Part shown: positions 21,083 through 31,049 of the stretch, piece by piece
How the letters are laid out: the number at the start of each line of letters is the position of its first letter
How positions within the stretch are numbered: position 1 is the stretch's first letter
NCBI GenBank assembly: GCA_950022655.1
Contig: OX465584.1
Span: forward strand, 64,172,841 to 64,236,840
Length of the DNA: 64,000 nt
Reading direction: 5' to 3'
DNA from: Alentia gelatinosa
Taxonomy: Eukaryota; Annelida; Polychaeta; Phyllodocida; Polynoidae
Position numbers and translations under genes: made by a program
The notes under the pieces: model-generated
Database searches by the model: none
The model's input: only the letters and a program-made list of their open reading frames with translations
What the model was told of the DNA's origin: nothing

Positions 21083-22490
21083 CTATACCAGCATAGTGAA
21101 CGGAATATTTAAGAAACCAATATTCAATGAATGATTCAATAATTCCAAATTATTCCTCGTGTTTTTTCCCACATTTCAGTTTTTATTTGACGTCTCTACT
21201 TGCATATTTGACTGAGTTCTGATGCCCAACACTATAGCTCTCGTTTGTAAGAAAAGCAAGTGAGACCTTACAGTCGAGAGCTGCAGTAGGATGTGTGTGT
21301 GAACGGGCTGAGTGGTGCAGTGAATGCAGTTCTTGGTTTGAATAGTATAATAGTTCTCACAAAGTAGTTGAGTAGTAGAAAATTATGAAATTATATATAT
21401 ATAGTTAAAACATGTATATAAAATTGTTCGGAGCATGTTCTTCTTTATTTAAATATGTTAAAATATCAGATAAAATGTGATTTAAAATTGTTGTTATGGT
21501 CAGTGTGAGAGGGTGGACCCTCTCGTAAACAGTAACAGTAACAGTGGCAGTAACAGCGAGACCTCACTAACTATTGAAAAGAGTACTACCACTGTTGGTG
21601 TCGCTCATTTCCCAAGTGCCGCTCGCTGTTCCGTTCACCTACTATTGAAACGGATACTACCACTGTGGTGCCACTGAGACCAACAGCAAGAGGACTTTCT
21701 ACTATCGAAACAGTGATCTGGGAGCTGTTTCAAAAGTCGAGTGAGGTCTCGCCAGCGGCACGTCACATTTTGTAAGCGAGAGGCCGGCAACAGCGAGCGG
21801 CACCTCAAATCAAAGCGGCAGCAAAACTACTACCAATATCCCATAGAGAGTGGCACCTCCACCTCGACAGCGACGCCTCAAGTTCCATTGTTGGCCTCTC
21901 GCATTGGCGATGAGTACTCTCGTTTAGCACCCTTCCGACATTTGAAACAGCTCCCAGTTTCAAGAGTATGGGTAGTAAACGGGAACAGCCGCCACAATAG
22001 CGAGAGCAATCAGCGGCACCTACAGTGGTAGTTATAAAGTCTCGTTTCAGAAGTGGTGCCGCTGTTGAGATCCTGGTGCCGTTCGCTATGCCAGCATAAC
22101 AAATGAGACATTTAATCAATCTATATCTAATGAATAATTCAATAATTCGAAATTATTCCTTGTGTTTTCCCCATATTTTAGTTTTTTATTTAATGTTTCT
22201 ACGTGTATTTTTAGCTGATTTACAGAGCCTGCCACTGTAGCTCTCGCTTGTAAGACATGGAAGTGATAGCCTAGGGTCGAGCAGCACAGTGGCATACCGA
22301 CCGAGTAGTGCAGTGACTAGTTCTTGGTTCAAATACTTTAATAGTTCTCAGAAAGTAGCGGATCACTCGAGAATTATAAAAATCCATATATGGCCAAGAC
22401 ATACATATGGCATTGTTCGGAGCTTTTTTTCTTTACTTAAATATGATATAATATCAGATGAAATGTGATTTGAAATTGTTGTTATGATAC
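21083..22490 (+). repeat. About 400-bp repeat pair inside the duplicated locus
   Basis: 21083-21500 and 22087-22490 share AATGATTCAATAATTCC/AATAATTCAATAATTCG, TAGCTCTCG, AGTGGTGCAGTGA/AGTAGTGCAGTGA, TTGTTCGGAGC and GATAAAATGTGATTT/GATGAAATGTGATTT in order. Divergence is higher than between the outer flanks. CAGCGAGCGGCAC words and inverted forms surround both. Confidence 0.75.
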
Positions 22491-22910
22491 CGCTGTTGGT
22501 GCCGCTTTGCTTCGAGGTGCCGCTCGCTGTTGCCATGCTCTACTATTGCAACACGAAATGCCGCTATTTGGTTAGTGAGAGCAACTACGAGAGTTTTATC
22601 AACTATTGAAACAGCTCCCTGGTCCCTGATGTTTACAGTCCAGCTGCCATGTAGTGACTGGCATATTTTCCCTCATTACAACTCGCTCTAGTTAATGGAC
22701 TGTCCACATGGGGGCAGGGTGCTTGCAGCAGTTTAGTACCACAATAACTCAAAGCGGAATTTTCTAAATGCATACTCAAAGATATGCATTCCCTAAATCT
22801 GCTGTGAGGTCCCTCTCGTACTTAGTACGCGAAAGTAACTACATAGATGCTGAAACTATTTACCTACAGTAAATAGTTACACAAAAACAAGAGCGATGTT
22901 ATTATTGCTA

Positions 22911-24035
22911 ACCACGCATTTACACTAGACGAATAAGTCAGTCGTCAGGTGGTGCTCGATTATTCAATCTTGGCTGTAATAGTTTCCTGAGCATTTACAC
23001 TGGACTACATATTTTAGAGATTAACCTCGGTGATTCATCACCACCTGTTTAGACGACTTACCCAGCATTTACATTAGACGACTAAATACGTGGCGACTGT
23101 AGATTGTCAGCCGATAGTCGCCAGGCGGTGTCAATGTCCACCGCAAAAGTCGTCAATGTCAGAATTTACCCGAGCGTTCACACTGATGACTATGAGTTTT
23201 CACAGAATCACCGCCTGTGTAGACGACTTATTCAAGCCCGCTTGAAATGGTCGCCGGCGTCAGCGCGGGTCTGAAAGTCGCGAGGTGGTGCCGAATTGCG
23301 TAATCAGATGTAATCAGACGATCTGCCGTCACCAAGCTCTTCGCGTTTATATTAGACGATTTCTAGACTTTTACGGCTGAAAGTCGTTCGAGAATCGCTG
23401 CCTATAATCGTCTAGTGTGAACGCCTGGTAAGTCAAGCCAGATTGAAATAGCTGCCAGCATCAGAGCATGTCGTAAACTCATCAGGTGGCGAAAAATTGC
23501 ATAATCTGATGTAATCAGACTCTCTAATGTAGTCGCCATGCGCTTGTTGTTTACGCTAGACAATTTCTAACCTTTTACTGTTAAAAGTCATCAGGTGGTG
23601 ATGAATTCAACAATCACCACCCGTAATCATCTAGTCAATTTCCCGTCACCGATCAGGAACTACAAGATGATCAAATACATGGTGACTGTAGATTATCAGG
23701 TCGATGGTCGTCAGCTGGTGGCAATGTCCACTGCAAAAGTCGTAGACCTTAGAATGTACTCGGGCGTTTACACTGAAGACTAAGTTTTCACAGAATCGCT
23801 GCCCATCTAGATGACTAATTCAATACGGCTTGAAATAGTCGCCATCGTCAGAGCATGTCCAATAGTCGTCAGGTGGTGCCAAATTGAGTAATCTGATATA
23901 ATCAGATGATCTGCAGTCGTCACGTGCTTGGCATTCATATAAGACGATTTCTGAACATTTATGGCTGATAGTCGTCAAGTGGTGCACAATGCCACAATCA
24001 CTGGCCAGAATCGTCTCATGTAAATGCCGGGTTAG
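22911..24035. mobile_element. Fam1 cluster, several adjacent copies
   Basis: At least five Fam1 starts or ends occur (ACGCATTTACACTAGACGA near 22914, TTTACATTAGACGACTAAAT near 23069, GCGTTTATATTAGACGATTT near 23342, TTTACGCTAGACAATTTC near 23550, and an end TCGTCTCATGTAAATGCCGGG followed by TTA near 24032). Conserved internal phrases include GGTGGCAATGTCCACTGCAA. Confidence 0.8.
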
Positions 24036-24297
24036 GGATGAGGTGGTAGAAGAGCCCCGTGCCTGTGGCCGGAGACATGGCTCCAGGTCCCCGTTAAGTC
24101 ACCTCGTCTCCCCGGCCGACTCGGCCCCAGCAGGTCGTGGTGAGAGCGGCCCCTCTTCCTCAGCTGTCAGTCCCCTCGTCACCCCCCGCTGACTCGGCCC
24201 CAGCCCCTCTTCCTCAGCTGTCACTCACTCGGCCCGCCGCAAATCCCCGACCAGAGATCGCGCTAACACCGGAACCGGAAACGTCAGCGGGAACTTC
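24036..24297. promoter_or_regulatory. CpG-rich patch next to the decamer array
   Basis: GC-rich with many CpG. It contains a short duplication of CGACTCGGCCCCAGC / CCCCTCTTCCTCAGCTGTCA (about 24116-24172 and 24188-24229) and ACCGGAACCGGAAACGTCAG. It could be a CpG island or the GC-rich edge of the array. No start codon context stands out. Confidence 0.3.
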
Positions 24298-25550
24298 CCG
24301 GAGGAGCTGAGAGCAGCTCTGAGCAGTTCAGGGCAGCTCGGAGCAGCTCGGAGCGGCACCGAGCAGCACCGAGCAGCACCGAGCAGCAATGAGCAGCACC
24401 GAGCAGCACTGAGCAGCACCGAGCAGCACCGAGCAGCACCGAGCAGCACTGAGCAGCACTGAGCAGCACCGACCAGCATGGAGCAGCACTGAGCAGCACC
24501 GAGCAGCACTGAGCAGCACCGAGCAGCACTGAGCAGCACCGAGCAGCACTGAGCAGCACTGAGCAGTACCGACCAGCATGGAGCAGCACTGAGCAGCAAT
24601 GAGCAGCACTGAGCAGCACTGAGCAGCACAGAGCAGCTCCAAGCAGCATGGAGCAGCACCAAGCAACACCGAGCAGCAACAAAAAGCACCGAGTGGCACC
24701 AGGCAGCACAAAGCAGCAACAAGCAGCACAGATCAGCACAAAACAGCAACAGGCACCACCCAGCAGCACCGAGGAGCTCAGAACAGCACCCGGCATCATT
24801 TAGCAGCCCAGAGCAGCACCGAGCAGCACTGAGCAGCACCGAGCAGCTGGGGACATCACTGAGTAGCACATGGAGGTGCATGGCAGCACAGATCAGTACA
24901 GAGAAGCACAGAGCAGCACAGAGCAGCATGGAACAGCTCTCAGCAGCACAGCACAGCATGAAGCAACACATGGAGGTTTACAGCACATGGCTGCATAGAT
25001 CTGTACAGGGCAGCTCTCAGCGGTATAGAGCAGTAAAGTGCAGCACAGGGCAGTACAGCTCTTAGAAATATAAAGCAGCACAGGGAGGTTCAAAACAGAA
25101 CAGAGCAGCACAAAGTAGCACAGAGCAGAACAGGCAAGGACAGAACAATACAGTACAGGGCAGTTCTGAGTGTTGCAGAGAAGCACAGGGAGGTTCACAG
25201 CAGCACAGAGCAACGAAGATCAGTACAGAACAGTTACAGCATTATAGAGCAGTGCAAGGCAGTTCTGGGCAATGCAGGGCAGCTAGGAGCAGCACAGAGC
25301 ATCTAGGAGTAGCTAGGAGCAGCTCCTAGCAACTCAGAGTAGTACAAAGCAGCACAGAGCAGTATAGAGCAGCTAGGAGCAAGATAGAGCAGCACAGAGC
25401 AGTATAGAGCAGCTAGGAGCAGGATACAACAGCACAGAGCAGTATAGAGTAGATAGGAGCAGCTCAGAACAGCTCAGAGTAGCACAAAGCAGTTCAACAC
25501 AGCACAGAGCATATCAGGAGTGGCATTGAGCAGCTCGCCTGCACCAGTGC
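24298..25550 (+). repeat. Decamer array (GAGCAGCACC)n, about 1.25 kb
   Basis: More than 100 degenerate 10-bp units, purest at 24345-24660 (GAGCAGCACC/GAGCAGCACT) and decaying toward 25550. A 10-bp unit gives a 30-bp, 10-residue period in every frame, which explains several long Cys/Ser/Leu/Ala-rich minus-strand frames. Related arrays lie at 6957 and 28950. Confidence 0.95.
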
Positions 25551-25551
25551 T

Positions 25552-25720
25552 GCTCACAGCGATTCACAGGTCAGGTCGCCAGTGTCACAAACCTGACAAC
25601 ACAGCACAGGACAGCACTGAACAGCATTGAGCAGCACAGAGCAGATCAGGGACAGCACAAAGCAACCCACTCCGCACCCTCACAGCGATTCACAGGTCAG
25701 GTCGCCAGTGTCACCAACCC
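25552..25720 (+). repeat. 41-bp direct repeat pair
   Basis: CTCACAGCGATTCACAGGTC / AGGTCGCCAGTGTCAC occurs at 25554-25592 and 25680-25718, separated by decamer-like sequence. Confidence 0.85.
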
Positions 25721-25864
25721 GACAGCCGGCCACTATCCGTGTTTAATCAGCAGGCAGAGGTGGACAGGCTCACAGATAGGTGAGAAGGAGTGTCTATTCT
25801 TTGTCAGATCGCTGGGCGATAATAGGCAGCTATCGGACGGCGACCTTGATAAGAGCCGCTTCAC

Positions 25865-25965
25865 CTCCCGCGGGAACCAGCCACAAATTGCCGAGACTTC
25901 CTCTCTAAGTCGATGTCCTCCGACTCTGATTGTGTGGTCCTGGCGTACGCTATCTCCGGAGCCAT
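25865..25965 (-). CDS. Candidate first coding exon, unknown product
   Basis: On the minus strand an ATG at 25965 opens a 33-codon segment beginning MAPEIAYARTTQSESEDIDL and continuing with Glu/Arg/Lys-rich sequence. A consensus-like donor GAG|GTGAAG falls at 25865/25864, just before the frame would close. The DNA is unique and CpG-containing, unlike the polypurine array that begins about 10 bp upstream. The -3 base is not a purine, no second exon is found, and the protein is not recognised. It may be a chance frame. Confidence 0.22.
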
Positions 25966-25974
25966 CAGTGTGTA

Positions 25975-26790
25975 GGGGGGAGGAGGGGGAGGGAGGAGGG
26001 GGAGGGGGGAAGAATGGGAGGGAGGGGGGATGGGGAGAGGGGAGGGGGAGAGATAGGGAGGGGGCGGAGAGAGGAGGGAGAGGGAGGGAGGGAAAGAGAG
26101 AGGGAGGAGGGGGAGACAGGGAGGGAGAGGGAGGGAGGGAGGGAGGGAGGAGGGACGGACTGAGGAGGGAGGGAGGGAGGAGAGAGGGAGGGGGAAGGGG
26201 GAGGGAGGGAAGAAAAAGGGAGGGAGGGAGGAAAGAGAGAGGCAGGGGGAGGCAGGGGGAGGCAGGGGGAGGCGGGGGAAGGCAGGGAGGAGAGAGGGAG
26301 GCAGGGAAGGAGGGAGGGAGGGGGAGGGGGAAGGAGGAGGGGGAGGGAGGGGAGAGGGAGGGAGGAGAGAGGGAGGGAGGAAAAAGGGAGGGAGGAGAAA
26401 GGGAGGGAGGTGGAGGGAGGGGGAGGGAGGGTAAGATGAGGGGGGGGGGCAGGGGGGATGAGAGAGGTAGAGGGGAGGGACAGAGGCGGGAGGGAGGAGG
26501 GAGGATGGGGGAGAGAGAGAGGGAGAAGTTGGAGGAGAGAGGGAGGAGAGAGGGAGGAATGGAGGAGGGAAGGAGTAGGAAGGGAGGGAGGGGGAGAGAG
26601 GGAGGGAGAGGGAGGGGAGAAGGAACGAGGGAGGGAGGGTTGGAGGAGGGGAAGAAGCTTGGGGGAGGCAGGTAGGCAGGGAGGCAGACAAGGAGGCAGG
26701 CAGGGGCAGGCAGGAGGGAGGGAGGGGGAGGGCGGGAGGGAGGGAGGGGGAGGGCGGGAGGGAGGGGGAGGGCGGGAGGGAGGGGGTTTC
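25975..26790 (+). repeat. Polypurine GGAGGG array 2
   Basis: Almost pure purine. Sub-blocks include GGGGGAGGCA repeats (26220-26290) and GGGAGGGAGGAAAAA phrases. It lacks the TTAATCATCATAAC spacer of the 16-kb array. The very long Pro/Leu/Ser frame on the minus strand is compositional. Confidence 0.92.
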
Positions 26791-27235
26791 CTTTAAGAAA
26801 CGTCACAGCGGACTGCTAATAAGAGAACACCAACTCTCCTCCCAGACCTTCCGCAAGCGGCCGCAGGAAGTAGAGCGCAGGATCTCTGCTAGGAGAGTTA
26901 GAACACCTTCACCACGCATGCGTCAGCTCTCCCCGTTTCCTTTTAAGGAGGAGCAAAAGTCAGACTGATTACTCGACAGACAAGATAAAGTCTGACTGTC
27001 ATGGTTGGCGCTTAGAATGACTGATCTCAGTCGTCCTGTGTAGGGTGTATGTGTGTGTGGGGGGTGTATGATAGTTTCACTTTTGAGTCTGATAGAGTCA
27101 AAGATATCGGCTCCCTAGGTAATCAGATTTGGAGGATAGAGTTACTTTAGACGGATAAAATAATTGATTATATCTCAATGTACATGCACACATATATCGG
27201 TATAGTTTTGATTAATAATTTGGACACAACTAGGG
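26791..27235. other. Spacer between polypurine arrays
   Basis: 26845-26893 is a single inverted unit of the 45-bp minisatellite (GGAAGTAGAGCGCAGGATCT). The remainder shows nothing recognised. Confidence 0.55.
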
Positions 27236-28190
27236 GAGCTTAATTATAACATTAGAGTGATACTGCACTTATTATCGCTCAGACATTGTATAGTTTTTGG
27301 GGGGGAGGATGGAGAGAGGAGGGAGGGGGAGGGAGGGAGAAGGAGGGAGGGGGAGGGAGGAGGGAGGAGGGAGGAGGGAGGGGGGAGGAGGAGGGAGGGA
27401 AGGGGGGGAGGAGGAGGGAGGGAGGGGGAGGGAGGGAGGGGGAGGGAGGGAGGGAGGGGAGGGGAGGGGAGGAAGGGGGAGCTTAATTATAACACTAGAG
27501 TGATACTGCAATTATTATCGCTCAGACATGTATTTGGTTTTTTTTGGGGGGGGAAGGAGAGAGGAGGGAGGGGAGGGAGGGGGGAGGGAGAAGGAGGGAG
27601 GGGGAGGGAGGGAGGGAGGGAGGGGGAGGAAGGAGGAAGGAGGAGGAAAGAGGAGGGAGGGAGGGGGAGGGGAGCTTGATTATAATACTAGAGTCATACT
27701 GAACTTATTATCGCTCAGACATGTATTTGTATTTGGTGGGGGAGGGAGGGAGGGGTAGAGAGGGAGGAGGAGGGAAGGAGGGGGGAGGGGGAGGTAGGGG
27801 AGGGAGGGAGGAGGCAGAGGAAGGAGGGAGGAGGGAGAGAGGGTGGGAGAGGGAGGGAGGGAACAGGAGGATGGAGAGGGAGAGGGGTGGAGTAGAGAGG
27901 GAGGCAGGAGAGAGGTGGAGAGGAGGGAGGGAGGAGGGAGGGAGGAGGGAGGGAGGAGGGAGGGAGGAGGGAGGGAGGAGGGAGGGAGGAGGGAGGGAGG
28001 AGGGAGGAGGAGGGAGGGAGGAGGGAGGGAGGAGGGAGGAGGAGGGAGGAGGAGGGAGGGAGGAGGGAGGGAGGTAGGAGGGAGGAGGGAGGGAGGGGGA
28101 CTGAAGGAGGGGGACTGAAGGAGGGGGACTGAAGGAGGGGGAGCTTGACTATAACATCAGAGTGATACTGCACCTATTATCGCTCAGACT
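27236..28190 (+). repeat. Polypurine array 3 with a conserved non-purine spacer
   Basis: The spacer GGGAGCTTAATTATAAC, then AGAGTGATACTGCA, then TTATTATCGCTCAGACATGT occurs at about 27236, 27478, 27672 and 28139. Each is followed by a T run or G run and 120-400 bp of GGAGGG. It is a higher-order repeat of four units with variable purine tracts. Confidence 0.92.
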
Positions 28191-28535
28191 TGTATTTACC
28201 ACGTGAATCCTGTACCAAGGCCACTTAGCCCCCAGTTTCACACCAGTGGTCCAGCTTTTAACCCCATCATACTTCTCTTCTACTCGTTGTGTTCTGTTAT
28301 TTATGTAGATGTTTATTTCTGACGACTAGAACACAGGTGGAAACTGGGTGCGATTTCTCTTCACGTCCCAATTAGCGCCGTCTTTTTTACCCTCACTGCG
28401 CATGCCTGGACGCTGGTTCCCCGCACGTCGGCCAACACACACTCAGAACTGCCTGGTACAAGCAGCTAATCATCAATATCATAACAACTCTCTCTTATCA
28501 GGTGTGAGATACATACTCAATATGGACTTGTTTCA
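28191..28535. promoter_or_regulatory. Unique stretch with a promoter-like patch
   Basis: 28360-28440 holds an NRF1-like CTGCGCATGCC, several CpG and TTAGCGCCG. No coding exon is evident nearby. Confidence 0.25.
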
Positions 28536-28539
28536 GGTA

Positions 28540-28665
28540 CAAGCGACCGTATGCTGCGAGGAGTTGACTCGTAGTAATATCCGAGCACATGCGAGGATAT
28601 TGCGTAGAGTCAACTCAGATAAGCATACAACCGCTTTTATCTAAAACCAGTCAATATGTATTGTA
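28540..28665 (+). mobile_element. Fam15 foldback, copy 2
   Basis: GAGTTGACTCGTAGTAATAT and GGATATTGCGTAGAGTCAAC form near-palindromic arms around GAGCACATGCGA. AAACCAGTCAATATGTAT follows. Inverted copy at 9840-9985. Confidence 0.75.
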
Positions 28666-28949
28666 TTTATTGTCCACCTTTTCTGGCCAAGTGGCATGTC
28701 GATATCAGTTCGCTTTAGTATGCACTATTTTTCTGATCGCACTAATCTGTTCCCTATAGGCTTAGTATTGAGTCAATTCTCAACGATAACGCTAGTATAT
28801 TACTACGCGTAATGATATTAGATAACGGCAATGTATAATTGCAAACGCTGTCCTATCCCGACATTTTCTATCTGCTATGTTCTCATCTGTCATCCCCTTC
28901 AATATGTCTTAATTTGAGTACACAGAAATATATCATATCTGCATTATAC
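28666..28949. other. Nothing recognised
   Basis: Moderately AT-rich, with no family word, hairpin or coding-like segment. Confidence 0.4.
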
Positions 28950-29090
28950 TGCTCTATACCGCTCAGAGCTGCTCTGTGCTGCTCTGTGCTGCTCTGTGCT
29001 GCTCTGTGCTGCTCTGTGCTGCTCTGTGCTGCTCTGTGCTGCTCTGTGCTGCTTTGTGCTGCTTTGTGCTTCTCTGTACTGATCTGTGCT
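28950..29090 (-). repeat. Decamer array (GCTGCTCTGT)n
   Basis: About 13 units, eight of them identical. The minus strand reads GAGCAGCACA, the same decamer as at 24298-25550, in opposite orientation. Confidence 0.93.
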
Positions 29091-29154
29091 GCTATAAACT
29101 TCCTGGATCTGCAAGTCTGTCGACGGTTATATAATATGTGTATTTCCATAGATG

Positions 29155-29216
<62 letters not shown>
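29155..29216. repeat. (TA)n dinucleotide run
   Basis: About 27 uninterrupted AT dinucleotides. It is a likely cruciform or slippage site, and its assembled length may be unreliable. Confidence 0.97.
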
Positions 29217-29217
<1 letters not shown>

Positions 29218-29499
29218 ATACATATACATGTTTGGCAGCTGTCGTTGAAACGCGTTCAATACCCGATCAATCCACACATGGCAGGAGGACAGCACCGTAA
29301 ACCTCCTAAAATCAGCAGATTAGAGGGAACCTACGTCCAGGTGGAAGTATGTCAAAGTTACGAGGTAAAGCTTGGCAAAATTACTGTCCGAGGCCTTGCC
29401 CGAGGGCAGTAATTCTTTCGATCCTTACCTAGTAACATTGACATATTTTCTCCGGACTAGGTTTCTCTATTCCTATATAGTTTCAGTATAAATGTGTTT
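29217..29499. other. Unique stretch with a small hairpin
   Basis: AATTACTGTCCGAGGC and GCCCGAGGGCAGTAATT near 29378-29415 form a hairpin with a short loop. Nothing else is recognised. Confidence 0.4.
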
Positions 29500-29905
29500 A
29501 GAATTGAAATCTCTTGAGATTCTGTACTTAGGGAAGGGTTTTTTCTGACCCCCATCAATCTTCTCAGAGAAATTCAGACAAGGAGATTGTGTTCCAGTAC
29601 AGAATCTCAGCAAGATCTGTCTGAGACAAATGCCATGGTAGGTACATGAATACCTCTGTGTGAATTCCACTTTAAGTGGCATTAACACGCTGTGATTCAT
29701 GTGCCTCAAAAGGTTCAAAATCTCAGGAGATTCCGTTCCTTTTTAGGGGTAAATTTCGTCGGCAACCGCGGGGGAAAAACATGTCTCAGGGAAATGGAAC
29801 CCTACAATCTAGACGAAGAAATTGTGTTCAAGTGCAGAATCTCAGCAGGATTTGTCTCAGACAAACACAAAATCTTAAGAGTACTTTGCCAGGCATGGCA
29901 TAACT
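29500..29905. repeat. Fam13 block
   Basis: It carries TCTTGAGATTCTGTACTTAG, CAGAATCTCAGCA, GTCTGAGACAAATGCCA, AACATGTCTCAGGGAAATGG and AGAAATTGTGTTCAAGTGCA, in the same order and partly inverted relative to 5090-5460. Confidence 0.7.
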
Positions 29906-30234
29906 AAGCAGATAAGGTGCGACATCGGCCAGTAGAAAAAATGTCTATTCCACTTAGAGACCTGTGAAGCCACTGGCCAAGTAAGCCTTGCGTGAGGGTG
30001 TGTACCCGGGGCTGGACCATATAAGCCTCATTAATCTCCCAATTCCTGCTCCACAGGTGTGTCTAGGACCAGGTAACGCTCAGTGCGGATTCCGCCCCTA
30101 CCCCTCCCCCCTTACGCCCCCCGCCCCCAGCCGCCCCCTCCCACCCCCTCACTCACGCCCCACCCCCCAGCACCCCCCTCCAACCCCCCCACCCTCGTAC
30201 GTCCACACTTCAATACCCCACACCTAGACTGTCT
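29906..30234. other. C-rich low-complexity stretch
   Basis: 30095-30190 is dominated by C runs (CCCCTCCCC, CCCCCAGCACCCCCC). A similar C-rich stretch with CGTCCACACTTCAATACCC lies at 30955-31020, so 30195-30225 and 30998-31018 share that phrase. Confidence 0.55.
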
Positions 30235-30551
30235 CCAGTCCCTGCATCCTATGGCTACCCTCCTCGCTGGGATACAGTCCCTGCATCCTATGGCTACCCT
30301 CCTCGCTGGGATACAGTCCCTGCATCCTATGGCTACCCTACTCGCTGGGATACAGTCCCTGCATCCTATGGCTACCCTCCTTGCTGGGATACAGTCCCTG
30401 CATCCTATGGCTACCCTCCTCGCTTGGATACAGTCCCTGCATCCTATGGCTACCCTCCTCGCTGGGATACAGTCCCTGCATCCTCTGGCTATCCTCCTCG
30501 CTGGGATACAGTCCCTGCATCCTATGGCTACCCTCCTCGCTGGGATACAGG
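30235..30551 (+). repeat. 39-bp minisatellite, 8 units
   Basis: Unit: GATACAGTCCCTGCATCCTA / TGGCTACCCTCCTCGCTGG, repeated at exactly 39 bp. Open frames with 13-residue repeats result because 39 is a multiple of 3. The same unit is single and inverted at 48145-48185 and partial at 10977-11020 and 61253-61277. Confidence 0.95.
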
Positions 30552-30945
30552 GACTGGTACAATCGGTAATGGTGTTGGATTTCTGGCGCTGTTAAGCTCC
30601 AGCATTCCAAACACTCTCCATACAGATATCATGGCTACTGGTCAGGATATCTGCTGGGAGATTGATACCCTCTCACTTTGATCTCAATCAGTCACAGTCA
30701 GGAGCAGGTAAAATTTATTGCTATGACAACACAGGCGTCTAGGGAACTGGAGGAGGGGAGGGGGGAGGGGTAGGAGGAAGTGTAGGGTTACAGGGAGTGG
30801 CTGGGGGCCATAAACAGGAGATTTAGTCCATAGTGGACAAGTCTTTGATTCATGGGCCAGCCAGAGAAGGATACATGCTCTAATGAACTGTATTCTAATA
30901 ATCATTTAATGTTCATAATCAAAGACTTGAGCAAGTCTACCCCAC
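30552..30945 (+). repeat. Fam20 dispersed repeat, copy 1
   Basis: From GACTGGTACAATCGGTAATG through GATATCTGCTGGGAGATTGA, GGGAGTGGCTGGGGGCCATA and CATGGGCCAGCCAGAGAAGG to ATGTTCATAATCAAAGACTT. The inverted copy is 47785-48140. The 39-bp array forms its left edge. Confidence 0.85.
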
Positions 30946-31049
30946 GCCCTGTCTAAAGTCCCCCCCCCCCCCACCACCCCCCTCCCACCCCCCACGGCAC
31001 GTCCACACTTCAATACCCACAACACACCGCGCCCGCGTTCCTACAGCGT

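Larger units (their letters stand above)
20398..22700 (+). repeat. Tandemly duplicated locus with inserts of different size
   Basis: The left flank (GTCTCTACATTCCTGTCTAT to TTTTGTAGCAGC) occurs at about 20405 and 20876. The right flank (CTGATGTTTACAGT to CGCTCTAGTTAATGG) occurs at about 20804 and 22626. Between the flanks lies a 312-bp Fam7 element in unit 1 and about 1.65 kb in unit 2, both opening GGGACCTGTTTCA and closing with GGTCCCTGA or a variant. Confidence 0.85.

Noticed and set aside
21306..22340. tRNA- or SINE-like boxes (GAGTGGTGCAGTG followed by GGTTTGAAT or GGTTCAAAT)
   Set aside because: The spacing between the A-like and B-like boxes is too short and no cloverleaf can be drawn; the words belong to a local duplication.
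24225..24971. Long Cys/Leu/Ala/Ser-rich minus frames that look like a repeat protein
   Set aside because: The 10-bp unit gives a 10-residue period in all three frames, and all three are open here. That is a property of the array, not of a gene.
25733..26806. 357-codon Pro/Leu/Ser-rich minus frame
   Set aside because: The composition follows entirely from the CCCTCC tract; overlapping frames are equally open. Only the unique 100-bp tail was kept as a weak exon candidate.
27257..28173. Gly/Glu/Arg-rich plus frames and Pro/Ser/Leu-rich minus frames of up to 152 codons
   Set aside because: Same cause: polypurine sequence lacks stop codons.
28839..29300. 153-codon frame through the decamer array and TA run
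   Set aside because: It is built from (GCTGCTCTGT)n and (TA)n.
30083..30610. 170-codon frame with a 13-residue repeat
   Set aside because: It is the 39-bp minisatellite read in frame; other frames on both strands are also open.
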